Assembly: GCF_000317695.1 (NCBI RefSeq)
Contig: NC_019771.1
Location: 1,630,001-1,694,000, forward strand
Length of the DNA: 64,000 nucleotides
Direction of reading: 5' to 3'
Source of the DNA: Anabaena cylindrica PCC 7122
GTDB lineage: Bacteria > Cyanobacteriota > Cyanobacteriia > Cyanobacteriales > Nostocaceae
Part shown: one piece after another, positions 23,548-32,166 of the stretch
How positions within the stretch are numbered: position 1 is the stretch's first letter
How the letters are laid out: each line of letters opens with the position of its first letter
Notes under the pieces: generated by a model
Databases searched by the model: none
What the model was told of the DNA's origin: nothing
Seen by the model: only the letters and a program-made list of their open reading frames with translations
Made by a program: the position numbers and the translations under genes

Positions 23548-24444
23548 TCAAAAAATATTGAAAATACGAAGAAAGCCCAGAGCAAAGTTTTTGACACCCC
23601 TTAATGACTCATTGTTCCTGTTAATAGCCGCAACTATTTTTGACCCAGCCGCATCAAGTTGATTTATATAATTCTCGATTGCGGTCAGCCGTCTCTTTAA
23701 GGTTGCATCCTCTCTGGCATCAAGCCCCCTCTCTCCCCTCTCTCCCCTCTCTCCCTTCAGTCCTGGTCTACCGGGAAGTCCCTCATAACCACGTTCCCCC
23801 CGTTGCCCTTGGATACCCCTTTGTCCATCCATTCCAGGCTTGCCGGGAATACCTTCTATACCACGTTCCCCCGTTAGTCCTGGTAAGCCTCTAAGCCCCA
23901 TGTCACCTTTTAGCCCACGTTCACCCCTCAAACCGCGATCACCTTTGTCACCTTTTAGCCCACGTTCACCCCTCAAACCGCGATCACCTTTGTCACCTTT
24001 TAGCCCACGTTCACCCCTCAAACCGCGATCGCCCCTCAATCCGTTAATACCAGGAATACCTTGCAATCCCCTTTCTCCTCTGTCACCTTTATCACCTTTT
24101 ATTCCTGGTTTGCTGAATGCTTGTTTAGCAAGATTCAAGGCTTGATTGGCGGTATCTTTAACTCCTGTTAACTGAGATAAAATTATCCCTACTTGATTTT
24201 CTAATTGAGAAACTCTTCTGGCTAAATCATCAGAGGGATTAAATAGCCCTTCGATATAAGCAAGAATTGCGTTGTAAATTTGGGTATAAGCCTTACCGAC
24301 CGCTTCGCTGATAATTGCATTCCTATCTGATTTGGGAATGTAATTATTGAGGTCAGATTTCAGCGCGAATCTGCCATCTAACGCTGCAATATCAGCCCTG
24401 AGTGCAGCAATTTCATCTGCTATTGAGTTACAACTGGTGGGCAT
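23548..24444 (-). CDS. collagen-like fibre protein (43 Gly-X-Y triplets)
   Basis: 298 aa from the ATG at 24444, which follows a GAGGTG ribosome binding site; an earlier GTG at 24453 would overlap the previous stop. An N-terminal coiled coil (VSQLENQVGIILSQL) should trimerise the chain. Forty-three uninterrupted Gly-X-Y triplets follow (about residues 114-242), rich in Lys, Arg, Asp and Glu (GDKGDRGLRGERGLK). A helical C-terminal domain (LKRRLTAIENYINQL) closes the protein. Such proteins form rod-like fibres in phage tails and on cell or spore surfaces. In the DNA the triplets include three near-perfect 45-bp units. Confidence 0.9.
   Translation of the reverse strand: MPTSCNSIADEIAALRADIAALDGRFALKSDLNNYIPKSDRNAIISEAVGKAYTQIYNAILAYIEGLFNPSDDLARRVSQLENQVGIILSQLTGVKDTANQALNLAKQAFSKPGIKGDKGDRGERGLQGIPGINGLRGDRGLRGERGLKGDKGDRGLRGERGLKGDKGDRGLRGERGLKGDMGLRGLPGLTGERGIEGIPGKPGMDGQRGIQGQRGERGYEGLPGRPGLKGERGERGERGLDAREDATLKRRLTAIENYINQLDAAGSKIVAAINRNNESLRGVKNFALGFLRIFNIF
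23906..24030. repeat. 45-bp tandem repeats in collagen-like gene
   Basis: Units begin at 23906, 23951 and 23996; the first two are identical and the third is shared for about 33 bp. Each codes for five Gly-X-Y triplets, so repeat number can change without a frameshift. Confidence 0.85.
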
Positions 24445-24449
24445 AAAAA

Positions 24450-25001
24450 TCACCTCAATCTAGAAACTAATGCTCTAATATCAGAAATAGAATTGAAAAT
24501 TTCATCGCAAGGTAAACAGCAATCCCCACAATCAAGAGTACCGGGCGGACATCCTTCGATACATTCCACAGAATAATTATCTGTAGGGAAAATTCCCTCA
24601 TATAATAGTTCCCCACTCGCACCAGTAACAAATATTTTGTAATTAGCTGGAGTAATACTAATTAAGCTACCTTCGTAAACATATCTATTTATTCCACCAC
24701 TAATGTCGTCCCACTGCGTACTCGTACCGGGAGGGCAAAGATAAAGTGCGTTATTTACTTCAATTGAGGAACCAGTAAACCTCCACCCGTTGTAGGGATA
24801 CCTACCAATGAAACCTAAAGTTCTGTTGCTAAAATTAACGCCGGACTGGATATAGCTGGCATTAAAGGAAGCTGTAAAACTTGCACAAGTACTAGTATCT
24901 GGTTCGGCGGTTATATTCACTGGGGTATCAGTGAATTCTTCTGTTGAAGAATCAGGAAAGGTGATACGCGCTGTATCACCTGTATTGCAATATTGAGCCA
25001 T
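24450..25001 (-). CDS. 183-aa Cys-rich protein, unknown, putative structural
   Basis: MAQYCNTGDTARITFPDSST..., beta-rich body (SLISITPANYKIFVTGASGELLYEG) and a Cys-rich end CIEGCPPGTLDCGDCCLPCDEI, followed by a short helix (NSISDIRALVSRLR). The eight Cys within about 30 residues suggest a metal-binding or disulfide knot. Its start overlaps the stop of the 105-aa gene (TAATG). It lies next to the collagen-like gene, so it may be a fibre adhesin or adaptor. No family recognised. Confidence 0.65.
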   Translation of the reverse strand: MAQYCNTGDTARITFPDSSTEEFTDTPVNITAEPDTSTCASFTASFNASYIQSGVNFSNRTLGFIGRYPYNGWRFTGSSIEVNNALYLCPPGTSTQWDDISGGINRYVYEGSLISITPANYKIFVTGASGELLYEGIFPTDNYSVECIEGCPPGTLDCGDCCLPCDEIFNSISDIRALVSRLR

Positions 25002-25318
25002 TAGTAATTATTTGGATTCAACGTTGCCCCTTCATCTTCCTTGGCGAGATTTACCACTATCTGCCTTACCTCATAAGGTGTTTCCCCTCTAGTGGTGAAG
25101 CTCGAAAATCCATCTGATACGTAAATATTCTGGTCAATTTCCGCATCAAATACGGTTTGAGTCATAGTTGCTTTAGCTTTAATTACTAAAGCGGCGATAA
25201 CCTGATCGGCTGTGCAAGTTGCAGATGTTAGTCCCAAGTCAGACTTCAAAAATGTAATTGTTGTCGCGTCTTGAGTCGTACCTGTTCCCAGTGCGCTCTG
25301 TACTGTTAATTCAGCCAT
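25001..25318 (-). CDS. 105-aa protein, first gene of leftward operon, unknown
   Basis: MAELTVQSALGTGTTQDATT..., with TITFLKSDLGL, VIAALVIKAKATMTQTVFDAEIDQNIYV and ETPYEVRQIVVNLAK. It looks like a small alpha/beta structural protein. It is the promoter-proximal gene of the operon; the start follows an AT-rich leader with a palindrome. The stop overlaps the next start (TAATG). No family recognised. Confidence 0.65.
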   Translation of the reverse strand: MAELTVQSALGTGTTQDATTITFLKSDLGLTSATCTADQVIAALVIKAKATMTQTVFDAEIDQNIYVSDGFSSFTTRGETPYEVRQIVVNLAKEDEGATLNPNNY

Positions 25319-25332
25319 AACTATATACCTGT

Positions 25333-25348
25333 ATTGCTATATAACAAT
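25333..25348 (-). promoter_or_regulatory. palindrome upstream of leftward operon
   Basis: ATTGCTATATAACAAT is a 16-bp near-palindrome (two mismatches) 15 bases before the ATG at 25318 and overlaps TATA-type -10 sequences. It is a candidate operator or promoter for the operon. It does not match the GTTCGTCC boxes. Confidence 0.45.
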
Positions 25349-25409
25349 ATTACGCTAGTAGTAATTGAGTAGCAAAAAGATTCGCTGGTGAAGTTAGAGC
25401 GATCGCATA

Positions 25410-25457
25410 AAAATTGCCTAGATTTTGAGAGTAAATAGTCAAAATCTAGGCAATTTT
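25410..25457 (-). terminator. strong hairpin downstream of tRNA-Phe
   Basis: 19-bp perfect arms (25410-25428 and 25439-25457) with a 10-base loop and five T on the minus strand after the stem. It lies 24 bases past the tRNA 3' end and upstream of the leftward operon, so it should stop tRNA transcription from running into the element. Confidence 0.85.
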
Positions 25458-25477
25458 AAAATTTGATTCGCTAAAAC

Positions 25478-25553
<76 letters not shown>

Positions 25554-25633
25554 GCGGGCTTTTTTATGTTCGCCACGATTACTAACAATAGCAAAGGATT
25601 AAAAATTTGTCAAGTGGTTTATAGAAGAAAGTT

Positions 25634-26503
25634 TTAGGCTGTTTTTATCCCTAACTTTACCCAGGAGAAAACTATGACGAATACCAGGAACTGAACGAGA
25701 ACGATACTGGGGCCGGAAGCTAGGTTAAATACGCCAGAAACCATAATTCCCACAATGCTACTGCTAGAACCGACAATGACTGACAGGATGAGAAAGCGAC
25801 TAAAATGGTGACTCATTAGTTTAGCGGTGGAAGCGGGAATTACTAAAAAGGCGTTCACGAGTAAAACACCAACGGCTTTAATTGCTACTGCGACAGCTAA
25901 AGATAGTAAAACGACAAACCCATAACGATACAATTGAACAGGAACGCCCTGTACTTGAGCGACATTGGGGTTAAGGGTTAACAAAATTTGCGATCGCAAT
26001 GTTGATAAGATAAAAATACCGCTACCTAGCAGTATCACCAGTGTCAAAATTAAATCTGTGGTATCAATCGCTAAAATATCACCAAACAGTACAGCCATCA
26101 AGTTACCGCGATACCCCTTAATCATGCTAGTAAGGATGACACCGATTGCTAATGCCCCTGACAGGACTATACTAAGAACGCTATCACTAGCTAAATCTGT
26201 TTTGTCAATTAAGTAGAGGACAATTACACCAAAAACTAAGGTAAATGGCAATAACATCCAAGTAGGATTTGTATTTAACAACACGCCTAATGCTACACCT
26301 ACTAATGCTGCATGACCCACAGCATGACTGAAAAAGGATAATTGGCGCAAAGTGACAAAACAACCCAGCAATCCCCCTAGTATTCCCATTAATACAGCAC
26401 CGATCATGGCACGTTGCATAAAGGGAAACTGTAATAAGTTCACGAAATCGTCACTATTCGTAATAGCTAATAAGATGCTTTGAACATTAGCAAATAAATT
26501 CAT
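25634..26503 (-). CDS. znuB: zinc/manganese ABC transporter permease
   Basis: 289 aa with about eight membrane segments. It belongs to the ZnuB/MntB/TroC family of ABC-3 permeases: MLGxLxGxLGCFVTLRQLSFFSHAVGHAALVGVALG is the typical N-terminal block, and the C-terminal region holds AVGVLLVNAFLVIPASTAKL. It forms the membrane channel for metal import with the ATPase (27200-27982) and binding protein (28082-29074). The three genes share strand but are split by the divergent regulator gene and a heptamer array, so they are not one tight operon. Zinc is inferred from the SmtB-type regulator. Confidence 0.9.
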   Translation of the reverse strand: MNLFANVQSILLAITNSDDFVNLLQFPFMQRAMIGAVLMGILGGLLGCFVTLRQLSFFSHAVGHAALVGVALGVLLNTNPTWMLLPFTLVFGVIVLYLIDKTDLASDSVLSIVLSGALAIGVILTSMIKGYRGNLMAVLFGDILAIDTTDLILTLVILLGSGIFILSTLRSQILLTLNPNVAQVQGVPVQLYRYGFVVLLSLAVAVAIKAVGVLLVNAFLVIPASTAKLMSHHFSRFLILSVIVGSSSSIVGIMVSGVFNLASGPSIVLVQFLVFVIVFSWVKLGIKTA

Positions 26504-26592
26504 ATCTGTGCTTTTTATGATTCTTTTAGCTGCGGCGTAAATAAATTATTTTTGTTTCATCAATAAATATTCCATTCTAGTTCATAATAACT

Positions 26593-26615
26593 ATATGAAT
26601 AGTTAAAAATCATAT
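26593..26615. promoter_or_regulatory. candidate SmtB/ArsR-type operator between znuB and regulator
   Basis: ATATGA (26593-26598) and TCATAT (26610-26615) form a hyphenated AT-rich inverted repeat in the 145-base divergent region. Its TGAAT core resembles SmtB-family operators in cyanobacteria. Binding would control both genes. Confidence 0.5.
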
Positions 26616-26648
26616 TTTTCTATAAATAAATTGATTTGACAACACCCC

Positions 26649-27002
26649 ATGATTCAATCTAATTCACAAAGTACCTTAGATAGTAATATTCTTCAAGCCT
26701 TACCAGATGAAATTCTGAGTACTGAAAAAGCTCAACGCATGGCAGAATTTTTTAGTTTTCTAGGAGATGCTAATCGCTTGCGGGTTCTCTCTTTATTAGC
26801 TAATAAAGAATTTTGTGTGAGCGATTTAGCTGCATTACTAGAAATGAGTGAATCCGCTGTTTCACATCAACTAAGAAACTTACGCGTCATGCGTTTGGTC
26901 AGTTACCGCAAACAAGGACGTAATGTATTTTATCGTCTTCATGATAGTCATGTTTTCCATCTTTATCAGTCTGTGGCTGAACATTTAGATGAAAAAGATT
27001 AG
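26649..27002 (+). CDS. SmtB/ZiaR-type ArsR family zinc-sensing repressor
   Basis: 117 aa winged-helix repressor. EFCVSDLAALLEMSESAVSHQLRNLR is the DNA-recognition helix of the SmtB family, with the alpha-3 Cys of the E(L/F)C motif kept. The alpha-5 zinc site is complete: D and H in HDSHVF and H and E in EHLDE at SmtB spacing. Such proteins leave DNA when zinc binds. It sits inside the znu locus on the opposite strand and diverges from znuB. A zinc-loaded SmtB-type protein usually derepresses export or storage genes, so its control of an uptake gene would be unusual. Confidence 0.88.
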   Translation: MIQSNSQSTLDSNILQALPDEILSTEKAQRMAEFFSFLGDANRLRVLSLLANKEFCVSDLAALLEMSESAVSHQLRNLRVMRLVSYRKQGRNVFYRLHDSHVFHLYQSVAEHLDEKD

Positions 27003-27060
27003 GTAATTGGTAATTGGTAAAATGAGGTACAGAATCAAAATTGAAACCTAGACACCAAAC

Positions 27061-27195
27061 CAGTTTTACTCCTGACTCCTGACTCCTGACTCCGAACTCC
27101 TGAATCCTGACTCCTGAATCCTGACTCCGAACTCCGAACTCCGAACTCCGAACTCCGAACTCCGAACTCCTGAATCCTGACTCCTGACTCCTGCT
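27061..27195. repeat. long heptamer repeat array (CTCCTGA / CTCCGAA)
   Basis: About 18 tandem 7-bp units, mixing CTCCTGA, CTCCGAA and CTCCTGAAT-type variants. It separates the regulator (plus strand) from znuC (minus strand), whose 3' ends converge here. A shorter AATTGGT array lies at 27003-27020. Confidence 0.9.
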
Positions 27196-27199
27196 GTAA

Positions 27200-27982
27200 T
27201 TAGTGATGGTGTTGGTAACGACTAAAACCTGGCCCGTAGGTTGCTAAAAGGTTTTGCGGTGAAAGAGCAATTTCTGGCTTTCCAGTACAAACAAGAGTTT
27301 GGTTAAGACAAAGGACGCGATCGCAATGACGGTTTACCATATCAATATCATGGGAAACCTGTAAGACAGTCCAACCCTCTTCTCGCTTTAATTCATTTAG
27401 CAAAACATAAAAATCAGCAGCACCCTGCATATCTACCCCAGCAAAAGCTTCATCAAGTACCAACAATTTTCGTGGTGTTACCAAACAATAAGCTAGTAAT
27501 ACCCGTTTCAGTTGACCACCACTCAGAGTCCCAATAGCTTGATTTCTCAAACGATAAATATCTGTTCTGTGTAAAGCTGTTGCTATTGTTGCTGTTTTTT
27601 CTCGGTGATTTTGCCAAAAATTTGCAAATAAGGAATGCTTACTGTCATCTATTCCTAGTCCGACTAACTCACTTACAGAAATAGGAAAACTACGATCAAA
27701 AATAAAGTTTTGTGGCATATATCCCACTAGATGACGTAAACTTCCTAACCTAGAAATTGGGCGACCAAAAATTTCAATATTCCCTGCACTGCGGGAAATC
27801 AAATCTAAAATAGCTTTAACTAAAGTACTTTTACCCGCACCATTTGGCCCCACTATAGCTGTATCTGTTCCTGGAAATAATTCAAAGGAAACATCCCGTA
27901 CAGCGAGAAAGTTTCCTTGATAGACAGTTAATCCTTCTACTCTTAATATCGGCAATGTCATTGCTTGCTGGTCGTCAATCAT
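27200..27982 (-). CDS. znuC: zinc/manganese ABC transporter ATPase
   Basis: 260 aa. Walker A GPNGAGKSTLVKAI, Q-loop YMPQNF, ABC signature LSGGQLKR and Walker B LLVLDEAFAGVD are all present, with the switch His in LQVSHD. The family is that of ZnuC/MntA. It drives metal uptake with ZnuB and ZnuA. The C-terminus ends in a His-rich tail (YQHHH), a possible metal-sensing feature. The stop lies 4 bases from the heptamer array. Confidence 0.92.
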   Translation of the reverse strand: MIDDQQAMTLPILRVEGLTVYQGNFLAVRDVSFELFPGTDTAIVGPNGAGKSTLVKAILDLISRSAGNIEIFGRPISRLGSLRHLVGYMPQNFIFDRSFPISVSELVGLGIDDSKHSLFANFWQNHREKTATIATALHRTDIYRLRNQAIGTLSGGQLKRVLLAYCLVTPRKLLVLDEAFAGVDMQGAADFYVLLNELKREEGWTVLQVSHDIDMVNRHCDRVLCLNQTLVCTGKPEIALSPQNLLATYGPGFSRYQHHH

Positions 27983-28081
27983 CGAATTTTAAATTATGAG
28001 AAATTGCTCACACTGATTTTTAACCCAAATACACAGATGTCTAATTCTTAAATTACGTTGGTACGGTTGCACTATTACGAA

Positions 28082-29074
28082 TTATCTACACCCTGTTGAC
28101 AAATTTTGTAAATTAGTTTTCATTGCCTGAAAATAATACTGCGGATTGGTGTCACCATTTTCTAAAGAATTGAGAGGATACAAAGTTAATTTTAAATCTT
28201 GAGAAAGGCTAGTCAGTAGTTTGTTATCTACCCCTGGTTCACTAAATAAGGCTTTAACCTTATATTTTTTCACTGCATTGATGGCTTTCTGCACATCCGC
28301 TGGTGAAAGTTGGTCTTCAGGAATTTCTACAACTGCTACTTGCTTAAGATTATAACGTGTTGCTAAGTAGGGAAAGGCATCATGAAAGGTGATAAAGGTG
28401 CAATTAGGAGTTTGTTGTAGAGTCTGCTGAAATTCATTATTTAAGTTGTCTAATTCCTGAATATAAGCCGCAGCATTGGTCTGGTAAGCTTCTTTATTTA
28501 CAGGATCAGCAGTAATTAATCCATCTCGAATATTAATTACCTGCTGTTTAGCAAAAACTGGATCTAACCAAACATGAGGATTACCTTTTTCGTGTTCATG
28601 TTTGTGATCGTGGTCATGGTCTTTTATTTCCTCTACTGGAGAAATATCATTTATAACTTTAATACTTTTACTAGCATCAATTTCAACTAATTGAGGATTT
28701 TGGGCATTTTTAACCGTATCTGTGAGAAATGTCTCCAACCCTAAGCCATTTTTTACCAACACATTAGCAGTTGCGATCGCTTTTACATTATCCGGTGTGG
28801 CCTGATAATCATGTATATCAATACCTGGCGGCACTAAAATTGCTACATCTGCTACATCCCCGGCAATTGCTTTAGTAAATAAATACACAGGTAAAAATGT
28901 TGTCACCACTTTAGTTTTTTCTAACTGTTTTACTGATGGCTCTTCAGCACGTTTATCTGTATTATTTCGTGATTGGCTACAACCAGACGCAATTGATAAT
29001 ATAAATAGCGTCATGACAAGCAGGATTTGCCTTTTTGGACTATTTCTTCTAAGTTTTATACCAGTACTAGTCAT
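28082..29074 (-). CDS. znuA: zinc ABC transporter substrate-binding lipoprotein
   Basis: 330 aa from the ATG at 29074, chosen because MTSTGIKLRRNSPKRQILLVM gives a proper lipoprotein signal with a lipobox SIASGC and a GGAAAG ribosome binding site; earlier starts at 29083 and above are possible. It is a cluster A-I binding protein: TFLPVYLFTKAIAGD near the N-terminus, a His/Asp-rich zinc loop (DHDHDHKHEHEKGNPHVW), and FITFHDAFPYLATRY. The loop with about six His is typical of zinc-specific ZnuA. It captures zinc in the periplasm for ZnuBC. Confidence 0.93.
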   Translation of the reverse strand: MTSTGIKLRRNSPKRQILLVMTLFILSIASGCSQSRNNTDKRAEEPSVKQLEKTKVVTTFLPVYLFTKAIAGDVADVAILVPPGIDIHDYQATPDNVKAIATANVLVKNGLGLETFLTDTVKNAQNPQLVEIDASKSIKVINDISPVEEIKDHDHDHKHEHEKGNPHVWLDPVFAKQQVINIRDGLITADPVNKEAYQTNAAAYIQELDNLNNEFQQTLQQTPNCTFITFHDAFPYLATRYNLKQVAVVEIPEDQLSPADVQKAINAVKKYKVKALFSEPGVDNKLLTSLSQDLKLTLYPLNSLENGDTNPQYYFQAMKTNLQNLSTGCR

Positions 29075-29123
29075 TTTGCTTTCCATTATTAAGGATAGTT
29101 GCTGCATTTGTATCAATATTTTC

Positions 29124-29171
29124 AGGACTTACGCAAGAATCAGGTTTTGAGTTCAATCTTGCGTAAGTCCT
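29124..29171. repeat. dispersed inverted repeat, AGGACTTACGCAAGA family
   Basis: 15-bp perfect arms at 29124-29138 and 29157-29171 with an 18-base loop. It shares the AGGACTTACGCA end with the repeat at 3480-3571. Confidence 0.8.
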
Positions 29172-29212
29172 AATTTTGATTAAAAATCATACTCAGAATT
29201 ATACCTTATTAT

Positions 29213-29231
29213 TAGAATAATTATCATTATC
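29213..29231. promoter_or_regulatory. candidate Zur/Fur box between znuA and porin gene
   Basis: On the minus strand GATAATGATAATTATTCTA matches 16 of 19 positions of the Fur-superfamily consensus (GATAATGATAATCATTATC). It lies 139 bases before the znuA start and 250 bases before the porin gene, so could control both. No Zur gene is in the window. Confidence 0.6.
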
Positions 29232-29480
29232 ACTTGCAGGTGACAACAAATATGATGCAATATTTGCAATTTGCTTTTATTTAAGTAATCTAAAATACAT
29301 TTTTTTTTGAGATACTACTCTAAATTACGTTGTTTAAGTGTTGGAAATTTTTTAACTACATTGTCAAAAAATTTACCTGTTGTTAGTATATCAAGAATAA
29401 TTTTTGATTAAGCTTTGTTAAAAAGCAAAGCTCAGACGGTTCGTGGTACGGTTGTGAAATGTATATGGGTGTGAGGAAAA

Positions 29481-31061
29481 ATGCATAATAAAATGTGGAA
29501 TAATCTTGCTAGTCCAGCAATTTGCGGTGTTATTCTATGTGTGAATACATCTGTTTGGGCAGGAGAAGCACCAGCAAAAACAGAACCTAGTGAACCTTTA
29601 GCAGTTTCTAGTTTAGAAAAAGAAGTCAATAAGTCCTCTCAACAAGATTTAATTTCCCAAGTTACCTCCGTATCCCAGCTATCGGACGTGCAACCCACAG
29701 ATTGGGCATTTCAAGCTTTACAGTCTTTGGTAGAACGTTATGGTTGTATAGCTGGCTATCCCAACGGTACTTATCGTGGTAATCGTGCCATGACGAGGTA
29801 TGAATTTGCAGCCGGGTTGAATGCTTGTTTAGATCGGGTGAATGAACTAATTGCTACTGCAACTGCTGATGGGGCGACAAAACAAGATTTAGCGACAATT
29901 CAAAAACTGCAAGAAGATTTTGCTGCTGAATTAGCAACCTTACGGGGTCGTGTAGATGCGCTAGAAGCAAGGGCTAGTGAGTTAGAAGCAAATCAATTTT
30001 CTACTACTAGTAAATTGCAGGGGCAAGTTGTAGGAGTTATTAGCGATGTTTTGGCTGGTGACAACGATGGCAATAAAAATACAACTCTGGGGGCGAGGGC
30101 GCGGATAGAGTTTGTGTCTAGTTTTACAGGTCGAGATACATTGTTTACCAGAATTGAGAGCAATAATATCAACAGCCCTATCAAGAGTCCCCAAGAAGGC
30201 AATTTATTTTTTGCTGGTCCTAATGGTAATACCAACGCTTACTTAGGTACACTTTGGTACAAGTTCCCTATAGGTGAAAAAACACAGGTCATAGCTATTG
30301 CTGAAGGTGGTGCAGCCGATGATGTTACTAGTACAGTTAACATCTTCGATGGTGATGGGGCGTTTGGTGCTTTGTCCACTTTTGGTACACGCAACCCAAT
30401 TTATGGACAACTAGGTAGTAAAGGACTGGGAGTAAATCACCAGTTTAGTAATAAAGCCGGACTAAGTTTAGCCTATTTGAGTAGTAATGCTAATAACCCC
30501 AGTGCGGGGAATGGTTTATTTGATGGACCTTATGGTGCTTTGGCACAGTTAACACTCAAACCAAGCGATCGCATTTCCCTGGGTCTAACATACATCAATT
30601 CCTACAAACAGCCATTACTCACAGGTAGTAATGCAGCCACGTCTGATATTACCAATGAAGCATTTTCCAGTAATTCTTATGGTGTGCAAGCATCTGTAGG
30701 TATTAGTGAAAAATTTGTTTTAGGTGGTTGGGCTGGATATACCAACAGCAAAGTTTTGACAGGTGCAAAGGGAGACGTTGATATTTGGAACTATGCTGTT
30801 ACTCTCGGTTTCCCAGATTTGGGCAAAAAAGGTAACTTAGCTGGTGTAATAGTTGGTATGGAACCGAAAGTTACAAGTTCCAATTTTGCTGGAGTAGCTG
30901 AAGACAACGATACCTCATATCATATTGAGGCATTTTATCAATACAAAATTAGCGACAATATCACCATTACCCCCGGTGTGATCTGGCTAACAGCACCGAA
31001 TCATAACAATAATAATGATGATGTGGTCATTGGGGCGCTGAGAACCACCTTCAGTTTCTAA
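29481..31061 (+). CDS. SLH-domain OprB-type outer membrane porin
   Basis: 526 aa. The signal peptide covers residues ~1-28 (ending SVWAGEA). An SLH domain follows (VQPTDWAFQALQSLVERYGCIAGYPNGTYRGNRAMTRYEFA), then a coiled coil (residues ~130-175) and a beta-barrel of the OprB family, ending in the aromatic TFSF. Cyanobacterial proteins of this type are anchored to peptidoglycan by the SLH domain and let ions pass the outer membrane; some are metal-responsive. Its divergent place beside znuA and the shared candidate Zur box suggest a zinc-starvation porin. Confidence 0.9.
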   Translation: MHNKMWNNLASPAICGVILCVNTSVWAGEAPAKTEPSEPLAVSSLEKEVNKSSQQDLISQVTSVSQLSDVQPTDWAFQALQSLVERYGCIAGYPNGTYRGNRAMTRYEFAAGLNACLDRVNELIATATADGATKQDLATIQKLQEDFAAELATLRGRVDALEARASELEANQFSTTSKLQGQVVGVISDVLAGDNDGNKNTTLGARARIEFVSSFTGRDTLFTRIESNNINSPIKSPQEGNLFFAGPNGNTNAYLGTLWYKFPIGEKTQVIAIAEGGAADDVTSTVNIFDGDGAFGALSTFGTRNPIYGQLGSKGLGVNHQFSNKAGLSLAYLSSNANNPSAGNGLFDGPYGALAQLTLKPSDRISLGLTYINSYKQPLLTGSNAATSDITNEAFSSNSYGVQASVGISEKFVLGGWAGYTNSKVLTGAKGDVDIWNYAVTLGFPDLGKKGNLAGVIVGMEPKVTSSNFAGVAEDNDTSYHIEAFYQYKISDNITITPGVIWLTAPNHNNNNDDVVIGALRTTFSF

Positions 31062-31555
31062 GGGACTTCCAAATAAAAAATATTCAATTAATTCTAGTGG
31101 GGTAGGCATAGTAAGCCCATCCCACAAGATTGGATAATTTATTTCCAAGAATTCCCTGAGTTCCCAAATGTGACCATTTACAGAAAAAGACTAGCCTCCC
31201 ACAGCTAGTCTTGCTCAAAAAAAATGTTGTTCGCGTTGTCTTCTCAATAGAGTCAAAACCAAATTGCGCGTTCCCAAATTGTAACGGGCAACTTTTCTTA
31301 ACAAGATTGTAACAGCCAGTACAGTTTTTTCATGAAAATATATCAAAAAATATCTGTCCGCAGGTGGGTAGATTTTTATGCTCTAAGGTAGAAGTCAGAA
31401 GAGAGAAGACACAAAGCAGAAGCTATCCAGCTAAATTTATAACTATATTCGCGTTCATGTCAGATCATGTTTAGCTAAAGACTTATTATCCAGGAAAAAT
31501 GGGGAAAAACAACACTTTTCAGGTTTTTTAGGGAAGAATAAGAGATTATAAGTGT
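31062..31555. other. intergenic region with hairpin after porin gene
   Basis: 494 bases. AAGACTAGC (31187-31195) and GCTAGTCTT (31204-31212) form a 9-bp stem, followed by T on the minus strand and a weaker TTGCTC on the plus strand; it could end porin transcription. No other feature seen apart from the leader of the next gene. Confidence 0.5.
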
Positions 31556-32140
31556 ATGAATGTTTGTCTAGAAATCTTGATAAATGGTGCTAGAGGTGGG
31601 AGTTTAGTGAGTTTTCCGACAGATACAGTTCCCGCATTAGCTACTATCCCAGAAAAAGCAGAGTTGATTTATGCTGCTAAACAACGTAGTTTAGATAAAC
31701 CTTTAATTTTGATGGCTGCTAGGCCTGAGGATTTGTGGACTTATGTGCAAGGTAGCGAGATAGAATATCAAATCTGGCAAGAGGTGGTTGATAAATATTG
31801 GCCTGGTGGGTTGACTTTAGTATTACCAGCCAGTGACAAAGTTCCTACAGTTATGAATCCTGTTGACCCTACCACCATTGGCATTAGAGTACCAAATAAT
31901 GCGATCGCTCAAAATATTTTGGCACAAACCGGACCACTAGCTACTACTAGCGCCAATTTATCAGGTCAGCCACCATTAGAAACAGTAGCCGCAATTCAAA
32001 CCGCCTTTCCAGGGGTGATAACTCTAGAATCGACTACATATCAAGGGCTGAGTGTACCTTCTACCGTTGCTAAATGGACAGGGATGGATTGGCAAATTTT
32101 GCGACAAGGTGGCATTAAGTTAGATAATTCAGGCAGATAA
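31556..32140 (+). CDS. tsaC: L-threonylcarbamoyladenylate synthase (Sua5/YrdC family)
   Basis: 194 aa, the short YrdC/TsaC type without the C-terminal Sua5 domain. Motifs: SFPTDTVPALA (substrate-binding N-terminus), KQRSLDKPLILM (KRxxxKP), and PTTIGIRVPNNAIA, then TSANLSGQP. It makes threonylcarbamoyl-AMP for the universal t6A37 modification of tRNAs reading ANN codons. The gene stands upstream of a kinase gene (27-base gap), with possible co-transcription. Confidence 0.92.
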   Translation: MNVCLEILINGARGGSLVSFPTDTVPALATIPEKAELIYAAKQRSLDKPLILMAARPEDLWTYVQGSEIEYQIWQEVVDKYWPGGLTLVLPASDKVPTVMNPVDPTTIGIRVPNNAIAQNILAQTGPLATTSANLSGQPPLETVAAIQTAFPGVITLESTTYQGLSVPSTVAKWTGMDWQILRQGGIKLDNSGR

Positions 32141-32166
32141 CTGTACAGGTTAAAAACTGCCGAAAT

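Noticed and set aside
23840..24145. Pro/Ser-repeat frame (RSPLKPRSPLSP) on the plus strand
   Set aside because: It is the antisense of the Gly-X-Y repeats and reflects codon bias of the collagen-like gene.
27061..27195. Heptamer array as a possible CRISPR
   Set aside because: Units of 7 bp without spacers; no direct repeats of 23-40 bp with unique spacers and no cas genes in the window.
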